Positions 36,528-48,490 are shown, counted from the first letter of the stretch. The stretch: DNA of 64,000 bases from Acanthaster planci (GCF_001949145.1 NW_019091363.1:3079311-3143310), one strand, 5' to 3'. Notes: a model not told the origin generated them from the letters alone. Numbers and translations are program-made.

Positions 36528-38178
36528 ACTGTACATGTACCAGTCCATCATGTCCATTGTACATACCGGTATGTGTCAAATAAAGTTTATTAGCCTTCGA
36601 TGTCAAATAAAGCTCAGCGCCCTTGGCTTTGCCTCGGGTACTACTGGTACATGTATGTGTCCCAACGGTTTTCAAAACATCTATCCCACATTAAAGCAGT
36701 CAGTTGTTAAGAGTGTTACATACATGTACAGGTACACGTACATATATGTGCCATGTACATGTATCGGTACCATGCTTACAGTGCATTTTACACATTCATA
36801 CAGCATACCGGTACCTTCAAGGACTCCCACAGACTATACAACTTACCTCAGACATGTCAGAGGATGTACATGTACATGTAGATGAGTGAGGATGAGGTGA
36901 ATCTTCTCTACAGATGTACTGTACATGTACATGTCAATCCTAACATACTGGTAGGTCCGAGTAAAGTTTCTCAAACTGAACCAATTAATCAACCTACCGG
37001 TACAAGTACTAATTGATTGACATTCCCTGTACACATGTATTGCACATACGGTACAAGTGGACATACATATACATGCTGTGTGAACTTTGCTTGCTACGGT
37101 ATATGGCAATCTGCATGTAAATCAACAAGGAAGTTCTTCCAATTTATGACGCATAAAATATTTCTTGTGGTTGAGGATATTTATTGCGACAGGAATCTGG
37201 GATACATGTAAATGTATACATGCACAGCTGTGTGTCATACATGTACATGTACACTGTACATGTAAAAAAGGTACGCTGTATGAATGCATGAATAACTTTA
37301 TGGGCCAATAATTTACATGTACACATGTAGCCTTTCAGCGGATTGCAGAAAGGAATTATCTTCCTTTGAAAAGGAATTGATTTCTAAAAGAAAATGACCA
37401 TCCATTACATGTAGAATGAAATGATAAACTTGAAAACTGAAGTGGAGTAATTTGACATGTTACTGGTAGCTAGTTATTAAATATACTGAAAATGTACACA
37501 GTACGGTTTGAATTGAGTTAAAAAGTGACCAAAAGGGGAAAATGGTGTTCGATGAAAATCACTCATGTTCAGGTACTATACATGTACATGTACCTGTACC
37601 AATGCTACACACGTACTGTACATGTACATGTATGTACATGTAGCAAACACAGAAATCCCTGAAATCCATACTTAGTAAACGGTACACACACACACACCCT
37701 GGTACCATACAAGTACATGTATTTGCACTATTTGAACTATGTTTGATATCAGCTAATATCCTGTTATTCAAAACAACTGGTCGTGGGTTCTCAATTGTGG
37801 TTTCCTTTGAAATACACTGAGTGCAACAGAATTTTGCCAATACTCATGACAGATGCTGCTTGTGTCTCTCTATTTATAAATTGAAGCCTGACCCCCACAG
37901 GAAAATACACATCATAAGCACACCATGGAATCATCAACATTGCGTAGCCCAGATGTAAATATCATGGTGTATAGAAAAAATGCACATAGTACCAATACAA
38001 TAAAAACTGGTTGAGTATAGACAGTGACTAAACCACTACACAACTGTTCCCCACATGGTTTTGATGATCTGTAAATGAGCACTTGAGAAAAAAAATTACA
38101 TAGTTTGCCCTATTAGAAGTTGAACATCAGACTGAAATACACACATGTACATGTATGGCTGCTTCAAAGAAAACAATT

Positions 38179-38460
38179 AGGGCCCTACATGTAGAAAAAA
38201 TCACACAAAAATTACATAGGTGTGTCAGATGATGACACCATCATGAAGTCACTTCATTTTTCATAGAAGTTAAAAGAACACATAGGCCTACATGTACATG
38301 TACATGTATCATGTTGCACCTATCAGGTTTTAGGACAAAACTGCAGATTTTCTTATACATTTGGCAAAACAATCCCTACAATTTCAGTGACTTCAAGATG
38401 TGTACATGCAAACTACTTTATACTACTAAAAAGTATTAACCCAACACCCAAAGGTGTGCA
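38179..38460 (+). repeat. Duplicated segment A, copy 1
   Basis: About 280 bp beginning AGGGCCCTACATGTAG matches 40311-40547 in the same orientation (shared stretches such as CATCATGAAGTCACTTCATT and CATGTTGCACC.ATCAGG). The final part, around AAAGTATTAACCCAA, matches 41277-41322. No coding potential is seen. Confidence 0.8.
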
Positions 38461-38628
38461 TGAGTTTGTTTCTGTATTCAATTGGGGACCCTGAACAATA
38501 GAGGACAATGAGGTCCCCGACTGACAGAGGGTCCCCGATTGACAACTGTGTACAAAACATATCGGTGGTCTTCTAAAAAGTTAGAGTACAAACAAAAGAG
38601 GAACAATAGGGGGTCCCCAGTTGCAGGC

Positions 38629-39050
38629 AAATGTACATGTACATGTATGCAGTCCCTGAGTAGAACTCCCTCCCCCTCCCATGGGATGCCCAACAGCAAC
38701 ATGTCCAGACAGTTTACTGGGGTACTCCAGCCAATCACACATCCAGACTTGACCAGTGATTGTGAAAGTTGAGACCTTGTGGTTTCATTTTCAGGATAAA
38801 TGTTATACATTGCTATTGAAAATAGATACCAGTAATATCCACTTATAATTATTGGGAGCTTGAATGAATCCAGTTTGCCATTTGTGATTAGTGTTGATAA
38901 ACAAGACCACAGCTGCAATGAGTTTCACACAACCTTGGTACCTCTTGAAGTGGTAAAACATTCAATTAAGGCTGTAACATAATCATGTTCCTTTAACCCC
39001 AACAGTCCCAAATCCCCCTTCTGATTTTAATGTGATTTTACACCTACACG
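38629..39050 (+). repeat. Duplicated segment B, copy 1
   Basis: About 420 bp is found in opposite orientation at 41319-41704. Long shared runs include CAACAGCAACATGTCCAGAC and AACAGTCCCAAATCCCCCTT. Conserved frames on either copy merely reflect nucleotide identity between the copies. Confidence 0.85.
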
Positions 39051-40547
39051 TACACATGTACATGTATACACATGTACATGTACATGTACACTAGCTAGTA
39101 CCACTGCGGTACAAAAGCGAATGTCCACGCTATAGTAATATGGACATGTGTGCAATTGCCAGTTTACGCAACACAATATAACAAATCAATGCACTGTAAA
39201 CTTGACTACATGTACATGGGTACGACCAACAGATGCCACTAAGAATCAGGGCAATATGTTTGAAAGTCGGCCTACATGTACTAGTATGTGAAATTATACA
39301 CAATGTACTATACATACATGGACACAATCATGTCAGCACAACAGTTCAGGCTGACCAATTCGAATGACTGAATATTTTCTTACCATTCAAACAAATATCC
39401 AAATATTCGGTGAAATACGAGTATCAAATTACCAAAAAAAGCAAGGAACAAAATTCATGAACATGTATGTAGCACATACATACTGGTAAACATGTTTTAC
39501 AAACAGTCAGAGAGAGAAAACTAGAAGGCAAAGTAATTTTGGGGCCTTCATGCTGAGCAATTCCGTGTACCTTTAAGGGAACTCCTCACACCTTAATACA
39601 TGCTTTAATGAACAAAAATGATTGTTCCGTTTTTATTTCATTGATCTTCCAATCTGAATATTTGATGTTAAAAACAAATATTTGAATATTCAGCAATCAA
39701 TCACTTTGAATGTTCGGACAACCAGCACAGCCCTACAGTGCAGGATGTGTGTTTTATAAATGTACAGTGATAACGATCTACGACAGTTTACTTTAGACAA
39801 CAAGGAAATGAACGCAGATCATTTTTAGTGGCCTGCTTCCTCTATTCTTACTGGCTGAGATAATTCTTGCTGCAATGAGTGTTCAAATTTCAGAATCTGA
39901 GTGTTCAAGCTTTGCTTAATGTGCAGGTACATGTACACGTACATGTACAGTATGAGTAGAATGACCAGTCTACGGTATTGTTACTTTTAAAATTTTGCCA
40001 TTTAAGGAAATGTTAAACTCAAAAACAAAGGTTTCAGAAAAAACTCCACTTCCTCATGATACCATGTTTGAGGAAACATGAAAACAACCGATACAAGTTT
40101 ACATGTACAGTATGTGAATTTCAACATTCCATACAAGTTAACTGTGCCAGCAACTTGTATGCAAAAAATGTAAACACAACCAAGACGTTAAACTTCAGGC
40201 GTCAAAAATGCAGTCAGTACCATGGAACAAAATGCCCGCCTTTGTACTACTTGTACATGTACATATACATGTACACACTGTGTACATGTACATGTACAAA
40301 GAAAAAAATATAGGGCCCTACATGTAGAAAAACACACACAAAAATTAGGTGTGTCAGATGTGAAACCATCATGAAGTCACTTCATTTTTCATTCTTAGAA
40401 GTTAATAGAACACACATACCGGTACATGTATACATGTACATGTACACACATGTACCGGTATATCATGTTGCACCCATCAGGTTTTAGGACAAAATTGCAG
40501 ATTAAAAAAATCCCATCAATTTCAATGACTTCAAGATGTGTACATGT

Positions 40548-41276
40548 ATATTATTATTATTATTATGAATGGTTTATTTATTTTAACTGTATTCCTTGCC
40601 GCCAGGGGCAGAATTGTGAATACAATTTACATGTACATTAAAACAAATAAATATACAATAATATGTACAATTACAAAAGAAAAGGGTATTCAAAAACTAA
40701 AAGCGTTAAATTTCTAAAAAGCCTTGGAGTAAACAGGGACATTATGATCAATAATACATTCTAAAAGGGTTAAAATTAAAAAAATTGAATCAACGGAAAT
40801 CAAAATTTGTTTACAAACATTAACAAAGTACTTGGACAAAAGGGTGAAAATACAGAAAGGGAAGAGGAAACAAAACATATAGGGCTAAGGAGGGTCAAAA
40901 AGGGGAGGGGGTAAGGGGTAGGGGGTCAGGAGGAAGAGCGGTCAAAAGGAAGAGGAGGGGGATCAAAACACACAATATTACAAAGGGAACATTAGATAGG
41001 GAGGACAATTACGACGCAGGAACCACATTATCATTTGTATTCAAAGCATTAAAAAATGAACCAGAGCAAGTAAACGATAAGGTCTGATTCTATTATTGGC
41101 AGGGCAAATAAACTCAACATGGAGCTAATAGGTTTAGTCAGACACACTGTTAAGCAGCTTTATCAATCCTACAAGAGGGCTGTTCTGATACCTCCTTGTA
41201 CGACAGAAAGGCACTGTTATAGTTGTAAAATTTCTTAACTGACGACCATGTGACTGATGACGAGTCAGAGGAAACT
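40548..41276. mobile_element. Insertion in repeat copy 2, possibly a retroposon remnant
   Basis: The insert begins with an (ATT) simple run, then TGAATGGTTTATTTATT, and is purine-rich with poly-A-like patches and a G-run tract. A simple-repeat edge suggests the tail of a truncated retroposon in reverse orientation. I see no reverse-transcriptase coding sequence and could not confirm a target-site duplication. Confidence 0.5.
40902..40925 (+). other. G-run tract with quadruplex-forming pattern
   Basis: Four runs of four or five G separated by loops of 1, 3 and 2 bases form the textbook intramolecular G-quadruplex pattern on the plus strand. It lies inside the insertion at 40548-41276. Confidence 0.8.
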
Positions 41277-41318
41277 ACTGTATACTGTTCAAAAATATTA
41301 ACCCAATGGGCCATGGGT

Positions 41319-41704
41319 GTAGGTGTATAATCATATTAAAATCAGAAGGGGGATTTGGGACTGTTGGGGTTAAAGGAACATGATTATGTTACAGCCTTAA
41401 TTGAATGTTTTACCACTTCAAGAGGTACCAAGGTTGTGTGAAACTCATTGCAGCTGTAGCCTTGTTTATCAACACTAATCACAAATGGCAAACTGGATTC
41501 GGTCAAGCTCCCAATAATTATGGATATTACTGGTATTTATTTTCAATAGCAAAGTATAACATTGATCCTGAAAATGAAACCACAAGGTCTCAACTTTCAC
41601 AATCACTGGTCAAGTCTGGATGTGTGATGGGCTGGACACGCTGTACTGGTAATTGTCTGGACATGTTGCTGTTGGGCGGGGGGGGAGTTCTACATGTACA
41701 TGTA
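41319..41704 (-). repeat. Duplicated segment B, copy 2, inverted
   Basis: This is the inverted partner of 38629-39050, beginning GTAGGTGT and running through GGGGGATTTGGGACTGTTGG to a GGGCGGGGGGGGAG run. It directly abuts the right end of segment A copy 2, whereas in the other locus A and B are separated by about 170 bp and differ in relative orientation. Confidence 0.85.
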
Positions 41705-43674
41705 GCCTTTATGTTAACCAAACAATACTGAATAATGAAATGTACATAAATACATGTATATGTACATTGGTATAGTGACACTGTCTCTGGACATTTCTGA
41801 TGGCCTCCTAGAATAGTGAAAAGTAATTGTATTGGGATATGGCATGTTCTTCATAAAATGGACCGAAATGCAACCTCGGCTGTCATTTTTCAAAACTTCT
41901 TAAAGAGTGACTTTGATCATGTAAAATACAAATTAGCACCTTCAGATTTATAAAAATGATTACATTTGTATATGGGGATAATTAGGCATAATACATGTAT
42001 GTACTTATGGTGGACATTTGGTTGGCTACCAGTGCAAATCAAATGGAGTTGAATTCATTTAAAGTTTTACGTCAGAGTGTTTACACCGAGGACTTGATTT
42101 CAAAACTTCTCTAAAAAAGGAGAATTCAGTATATTTTTCGACTTTTAAAAAATATAAGCCACAAAAAAAGAGCACAAAATGGACGGAAAATGATGAGAAA
42201 AGTTTGGCTCTCTTCATTCTCTTAGCGTTTCTAATCACTCTCACAATACCAACATATTTGCCAGGTCTAGTACATGTATTTTTTGACCACCAAAAATTAT
42301 CTTTAAGTTTGGCTGCATCAAAAAATTGCAATGAGTGCAATATGTTCGTTGTGAACGTTACATTTGACAGAATTTTGATCGCGTTCGATAATTTTGACAG
42401 AAACTACATAACGTTCAAGAATGCCGAAAATGCGCGATTTTCATTTTGCCGGTTATTTTGGAGATGAATCCACTGAAAATAAAATTAAAATTCAACTCTG
42501 AGCATTAGATTAGCATTAGATTTTCATCAAGAATCGCATTTTATGTCTCACATGTTATTTTTTGCGAACGTTACTCAGAATGACGGATTTTCTTTTGAGA
42601 AAAATTGTTCCGAAGAGAAAAATCGCAGAGCGTTGCCATTCCGTGAAGGGGTTCATGAATATCGAATAAAAAAGAGGGCGCACTATCTGGGTTGATGTCA
42701 GAGGTCAAACAGGCCATGATGCAGCGAAATGTTTCTCTAACGTCACCGCGAGAGATTGATGGAAGCCGCAAAATCGCCACGATCGGTATTTTGGACTGCG
42801 GTTTTCGAGAACATACTTGAAGAAAATGTGATCGGTCCAGTCGTAAAAGAATGATGGTTTGGCGGTGCTTTTTTGCACTCTTTTTTAAAGCTTGTGTTGT
42901 ACATAGATACATGGATTTTACTCGCTTTTTTTGCAGTCGATTTTTTTGACACTTATGACAGAATGGAATGACATTCGTGACTGCCGACTTTGGGACCCGA
43001 TTAATTGTGAGAGGTACATGTACTTTTTACTTTCGTGATTATGGTTTTAATATGTGTAAATATTATCACCTTTCACCACATACAAATCTGTGTAAAATAA
43101 CCTCGGGGATTATCACTCCTCAGTAAATTCTATTGACTCGGATTTTAACAGGGAGTTCATGTCCCTCAAAATTGCTAACGTTCGAGACTTTATTTAATTA
43201 ACTCCAATTAAGTTGAAAGGTTGACACGGTCATCATTGTTCTAGATATCAGCCATGACTTGAAATCGAAAGATATGGGACTGTGAGGGATACCCTAACAG
43301 TCCCAAATCTTATACTGTAGCTACCGGTACACATGTACATGTACATGTGTGTATTAACAAATCAACTGACAATATCATCAATTACAATGTCACGCCTGTT
43401 GTCATCCTTGCACTATGCACAGTATCTGGGAACAACACATGTACACTAATGTACATGTACATGAACAAGTTTTACCAATGAATACTGAACAATGCATGCC
43501 TTGTAAGCATGTCATTAAAAATTCACAATTTCAATGACACCTCAAAAAAATTGGAAATACATATCTTTGTCTGCGCGCCAAAACAATGCAATATGACATC
43601 AAAGTTTTATCAGAAATATGGAAAAAGGTATTAAAACACGTTTAAAATGGCAACACTTTGGCATGAAGAGCACT

Positions 43675-43926
43675 GGGCCCAATTTCATGGCACTGCTTAG
43701 CGCAAGCAAAAAATCGGCGCTTACCGCAGCAGGAAATTCTGTGCTTACGGTGAACGTATTTCACAGGTTAGCAAGGAATTTAATTTGGCTTGTGCGCGCG
43801 CATGCATACATGTACATCGACCCGCAAACTAAGGATTCTGTGCTTTTTTCTGCTAGTGTGGTTATCGCAGAATGGTGATTGTAAAGTATGGAATTCCGCG
43901 GTAAGCAGTGCCAGGAAGTTGGGCCC
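43675..43926. mobile_element. 252-bp terminal-inverted-repeat element with GGGCCCAA ends
   Basis: It begins GGGCCCAATTTCATGGCACT and ends with the inverse of GGGCCCAACTTCCTGGCACT, so the termini are about 25-bp near-perfect inverted repeats. The interior is non-coding. This looks like a MITE. The GGGCCCAATTTCAT type of end is, to my recollection, common in marine invertebrate genomes. Confidence 0.8.
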
Positions 43927-45520
43927 TAAACATCTTGACAGACAGGCATGTTGAGAATGTCCAACTTGAGTACTGCTACATGTACATGTACATGTATACA
44001 ATACCATGGGTACAGTACATGAACAATACGCACGTTTGTAAACACATTTCTACTTGAAGTATGTCTAATCACGGAGCTATGTACATGTACTGTACATGTA
44101 CATTGTACCATGTACCAGTATGTAACTCCATTATCTACATGTACATGTAACTACATGTACACCATGGATGTTCATGCATATACACATGAACATATGCACG
44201 TACACATACATGTACAGCATGTTCCTCCTCATTCAAAGTACTCAGTCAACATTCATGTAGCTCTGATGTTTAAAAAAAAGACAAGAGTTTTAAACACAAG
44301 CACATGTATATTGAGCATATGGTGCATGTACATTGACGGTACCAACTTTCATGACTTTGAATTATTTTGCGGCTTGCAAAACATCTTGAAAGCAACACCG
44401 ATTCACCTGTTCACATGCATGGTTTAATTTTTTTTTTCATAATCATGAGTAATAATCTAAATACAAATTACAGCACATGTGACCAGGTGCGCATGTACCG
44501 GAACATCTGAAAAGGGCAAGTTTGAAGCATAGAAGACGATGCAATTCACTCTTCATACCTACCGGTATTCTATTAAATGTCATTGACTGACATGGAGTTC
44601 ATGGAGACTCAACATTTCAAAGGAAAGAGTTTCATACACAGACATCATAAACTTGACACTTGACACCTTGGGCACAAACCCAATGAGACTGGTCAGAAAA
44701 ATTCTAAATGGTTTCAGAGTAAATACTTTTGGTAATACTCGCCCAGCTAAATTTGACTTTGTAGGATGTAGTCAGTATCCGATGGCTGATTTACCACTGT
44801 AAGAAAAAATTAGTGATGCCTGTCTATGAATCTCCTTTTCAAAGTATTGGCTAACAAAGTTGAAACTGTTTTTCTGACCAAAGGCAAAGCTTGAGCACTC
44901 CACATCTTGGCTCCACCATTTTCAGTGACGGGGACAGCATCTTGTCATTTTCATTGCATGCCCTGATCACGTGACCGTCCTTACATACATGTACATGCTA
45001 TGACCTGTAAGTTGATACCATCGGCCCGACGCATACGCAATGTGATAAACACAAATGGCATGAATGGAACGATCGTCGTTGGGTAGAACCGAGAGGTTGG
45101 TGAGTAAAAATCTCATTCACTTAGAAAAATACTTGGTCATGCTCTGAAATCTTTGTTCCACTCCTTTAAAGAGCTATACTTAAGGTTACTCAAGTTTGCT
45201 GTGGAGGGAAAATTTGGTTGAATACGTGTAGCTTTGTTACACCTGTGGATCATTCACTTTTCCAGTTTGATTTTAAAAAAACCACAGCGTTATGAATCCA
45301 TGTAAACTACACTGGCTCAAAGTCACACGAAGTATGACGAAGTAGTGACTATGATTCTCAAAATACTATGTACATACATACATGTACATGTATATATCCT
45401 CTTATCTACAATCATGTACAAGATTAATGCACCTGTACATGTAGGCTACTCCCTCAAACTACAGTACATACATGTACAGTGTACATACATTGGACTCATC
45501 ATGCTCATTCACACATTGTA

Positions 45521-45579
45521 TTAACCCTAACCCTCCTCAATCCTTCACCTGTTGGAGGACTGAGGAGTGTTAGGGTTAA
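45521..45579. mobile_element. 59-bp palindromic element flanked by TTAA, copy 1
   Basis: The element reads TTAACCCTAAC at the left and GTTAGGGTTAA at the right, with an interior that is itself an imperfect palindrome centred near CACCTGTTGG. Each end is a TTAA followed by CCCTAA-type sequence, as expected for piggyBac-like insertions. A near-identical 59-bp copy in reverse orientation is at 53111-53169. Confidence 0.8.
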
Positions 45580-47011
45580 CTTTGTACAGTGTGTACATCC
45601 ACTGCCTAGTATGTATCCATGTATGTACGAGTACATGTAGATGTAGAAGCATAGCAAATTGAAGTACATGTAGGACCTAGACGACAACATCCATGTGAAG
45701 CTAGTGTCTCCAATTGGTTTTCACAGTTGGCATAGACCTAATAAGTGGCAAAATAAGCCTTTATAAAATAAGTGACCTATACAGTCAAATACATGTACGT
45801 TAGATATTTCTGGGTAAGTACTATTTAACTTTACTGCTTACCTGTTTCACTTTTATTTTAAATAGGTCTTATTTATGATTCACTCAACGATGACTCAACA
45901 CGCTGCCCGATAAAGACATAATTCTAATAATATTAAGGCTACGGGCCAGCCATGCCAGCTTAGTCATGGTTTGCAATGCATAGGCCTATGCCTAGCGGAA
46001 ACTTACCAAGAGCAGGAGCGTTAATCCGGATTCGACTGAATTTATCGCAGAATGAGTGGTCTATGCTGTCAAATTCAGTGGAAAATGAAGTTGTATTTTT
46101 CCATCCACAAACATGGCAAAAGTGTTTATCCGGATACATCTTTCATACATGTACAAATGTACTTCCGCCTTCTACCGTCTTCCTGGAACTGTGCAACAGG
46201 CTATCGATATAGCGCCCTCTGTTGGTCAATGGCTTTCAGACATGACGGCGGCGGAACTTTCGAGCAGGGAAAGTCGAACTTTTCTTTACGTTTTTTTTGC
46301 GTTCGTCGTGCGCATGAACGGTGGCCTGTCTTTTATAGATTCAGTGTTCGTATGCAGTAGAAGCCCCCCCCCCAACTTTCGTTTTTTTTCCCAAAATGCA
46401 AAAAAGAAAAAAAGAAAAAAGGCTGGAAAATATTGGGTTCTCAATATTGCATTATTTTTTTTAAATTAAATGAATATATAGTCCACGATCAATTTTTTTT
46501 TCGACTCCAAAAGTGGACAGCAGCAGCGAAAATTAAAAGGTTACTACATCAAGTGCGAAAGGTATACCCCCCCTTAAAAATGGCTTAAGAACCATGCCAG
46601 TGGCTAGCAGTAAAATTCTGCTGTTTAGATATTATTTCACGTGGCCATAGATTTTATACAAAGTTAGAAAAAAATTCATCATCAGAGTTTGAAAAGTTTG
46701 TTGATCAACCTAATATCAGCCTTACTAGCTCACTGCTTAAACCACTCTCACTGTTAGGGTTACATTTTTCAGTAGGGTAGTCTTATTCTTTTCTTTCGTT
46801 CTTGGGGGTGATAGCAGATGTTTCATTTTTTGTATTTATGGCCGCACAAACGTTGTACTACACTCAAGCGCAGCTATTTGTGTTTTATTTTAATTATTTC
46901 TTTTAGGCTTGCAACTACAGTACACTGAAAAACCATTAACAAAAGAGGGTTTAAATGTGTCTGATGTAAGATGAAACAAAAGGACAGACAAGGTTTTCTC
47001 ATTCCAAGTGT

Positions 47012-47017
47012 TTTATT
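47012..47017 (-). terminator. Candidate poly(A) signal for the gene at 48491-56101
   Basis: AATAAA occurs on the minus strand here, about 1 kb beyond the last stop codons. The stretch 47020-48040 is repeat-free and has no coding frame, consistent with a 3' untranslated region. A second AATAAA lies about 130 bp further on. Confidence 0.45.
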
Positions 47018-47994
47018 AAAATGCTCAGTTTCATTTTGTGTTTCACATAGAAACTTATCAGGTATTTTCCTCAAATTTACAAAACAAAACACCACAGGCT
47101 ATTAAACTATGGTTGCGTCAGTTCCATTTTTTACACATACATATCCACTTCAAAAATCTGTGGAAGAAACAACATTCGTGTCTTCCATAATTTAAAGAAT
47201 TACCCTTTGTTCTGAGTCACATTTCCTTCACAATCTATACATGTATCAACAGATGCATTAAATCTGGACTATGTGCATTTAGGAAAGAAGATAGTCAGAA
47301 ATGACTTGACGAATTGTCAACACCGACTTTTGTACATTTGCACACAGTTGGAAATGCTAGTCATATGCAGAGAATACAAAAACAATTGCACAAAGATGTC
47401 TGAATAATATTTACTTCTACAACATTGTTACTCATGGTACTTTCTGAAGTTTTAAACAATGCTTACACAAACTGGAGGTTTTAGCTTTAAATGTTGACGC
47501 AAGTTTCTCAGAGCTGATGTGGAAAGCTTTCCCTCGGTGTAAACTTAGGAGCAATTTCAAATTGAAAAAAAACATTAATTAAGTTCACATTTGTGTGAAG
47601 TGTTTGATGCACTTTCATTATCACTTGGAGACATTATCATAGCAAGTCATCCCATGAAACTGGACATTCTTTTCAACTTAATGACATCTAGTTCCTTTTA
47701 ATCACAAATCAACAAGAAAAAACATTGCTTTACAAATTGCTGATAAGAAATCAACGATACACATGTACACTTGCAACTTGATATCTTTATCATAACTGTA
47801 ATGTGGGGATCACATTTATAGACCTTCAAGTGAAATGCAGTAGTTTGTGACAGTATATTCTTAAAAGAGTACTCACTCCGGACGTAGATCTCTTCCACAA
47901 GAAATTATCTCACACTTGAAATGTTCCTGTTCCTTTTTCATTCCTCAGAAAAGGGGGCTTTATGACATGTTTCTAACTACACTATGAGCATTTT

Positions 47995-48137
47995 TTGAAA
48001 CGACTGAATTCGGCTTAGACTTAGACTTTGGTTTCACTGGTTCCAGCTATTTTGAAGCAGCGTTGGAAACCACATGTTCAAGCTCTGACTGAAACCAGTG
48101 AAGCTGAAGTCTAAGCCGAATCAACTCATTTCGAAAC
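47995..48137. repeat. Imperfect inverted repeat over the alternative 3' exon
   Basis: Arms of about 52 bp (47995-48046 and 48085-48137) share TTCGGCTTAGACTT and TTCACTGGTT blocks in opposite orientation around a 38-bp loop. One arm is coding sequence near the end of the frame at 48047-48301 and the other lies just past its stop codon, so a transcript of this exon could fold into a long hairpin. Confidence 0.75.
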
Positions 48138-48301
48138 ATTCTATGAAAGGCTGCTGTGTCCGCAAATGGGTTAAGCATTCCTACTTGGGACCATCTAGTT
48201 TTCTGAAGGTGGTCTAATTGTGAACAGCTTGGAACAATCACACCTTCCCAATTTTCAGGTACTGCAGTGAGGCTACAGGAAGAAAAATTCACCTCTTTAA
48301 A
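48047..48301 (-). CDS. Possible alternative terminal coding exon of the 48491-56101 gene
   Basis: A strong acceptor (TTCTTATCTTTACAG) is followed by an 85-codon open frame to TAG at 48047-48049. The sequence looks protein-like: ENWEGVIVPSCSQLDHL, then NPFADTAAFHRMFRNELIRL and HWFQSELEHVVSNAASK. It is open in phase 0. A phase-0 donor (TGG then GTGCCA) lies nine bases before the stop of the upstream exon, which would give a 412-residue isoform reading HPEW then FKEVNF. The donor is not strong, so this exon could instead be reached from another exon or be unused. Confidence 0.5.
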   Translation of the reverse strand, partial: FKEVNFSSCSLTAVPENWEGVIVPSCSQLDHLQKTRWSQVGMLNPFADTAAFHRMFRNELIRLRLQLHWFQSELEHVVSNAASK

Positions 48302-48490
48302 CTGTAAAGATAAGAATCTCTGCAGTCCTAAAATTTGAATGGTTAAGCAGTGACTACAGTATGCAAATAATTATGTCTGCCAAGAAATGTTTCCACTCTG
48401 CAAAGGAAGGAAAAAAGTTGATCCCTCTAGATCCAGAACTGTTTCAAGAGGTCTACCATTCAACCAAGAGTTTAGGAAGTTCCTATCAGT

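Larger units (their letters stand above)
40311..41322 (+). repeat. Duplicated segment A, copy 2, split by an insertion
   Basis: The left part (40311-40547) and right part (41277-41322) together match segment A at 38179-38460. The 730 bp between them is absent from copy 1, so it is best read as an insertion into this copy. Confidence 0.75.
36425..45480. repeat. Dispersed ACATGT/TGTACA palindromic hexamer arrays
   Basis: Short runs of period 6, each unit its own reverse complement, recur throughout, for example at 36425-36545, 37235-37265, 38287-38308, 39053-39090, 40255-40300, 43330-43350 and 44088-44103. They often abut ACCGGTA. Similar runs occur in the intron at 28518-31994, but they are sparse over 1-27 kb. 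Confidence 0.85.
35825..46990. other. Gene-poor, repeat-rich interval upstream of ARAP
   Basis: This 11-kb interval separates the ARAP start from the probable 3' end of the next gene. I found no exon chain in it on either strand. Its longer open frames (up to 201 codons at 36070-36675) are products of ACATGT repeats. Any ARAP 5' untranslated exon and promoter should lie here. A relatively CpG-rich stretch at about 42540-42860 and another at 46010-46330 are the only places that stand out, and neither shows a decisive signal. Confidence 0.6.

Noticed and set aside
36070..36675. 201-codon open frame on the minus strand
   Set aside because: It is made largely of ACATGT-type repeat, giving tyrosine/valine/histidine/threonine-rich periodic sequence, and has no splice or start context.
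38478..38918. 146-codon frame apparently conserved with a frame at 41405-41731
   Set aside because: The two frames lie in inverted copies of the same repeat (segment B). The peptide similarity follows from DNA identity and the frames have no family features.
42571..42912. 113-codon minus-strand frame
   Set aside because: It has no splice sites of the right kind, no family motif, and its composition looks random. The underlying CpG-rich stretch is more likely regulatory or an untranslated exon.
46113..46469. 118-codon plus-strand frame ending in lysine-rich sequence
   Set aside because: The tail comes from an A-rich simple stretch and the frame crosses a C9-like homopolymer. There are no homologous exons nearby.
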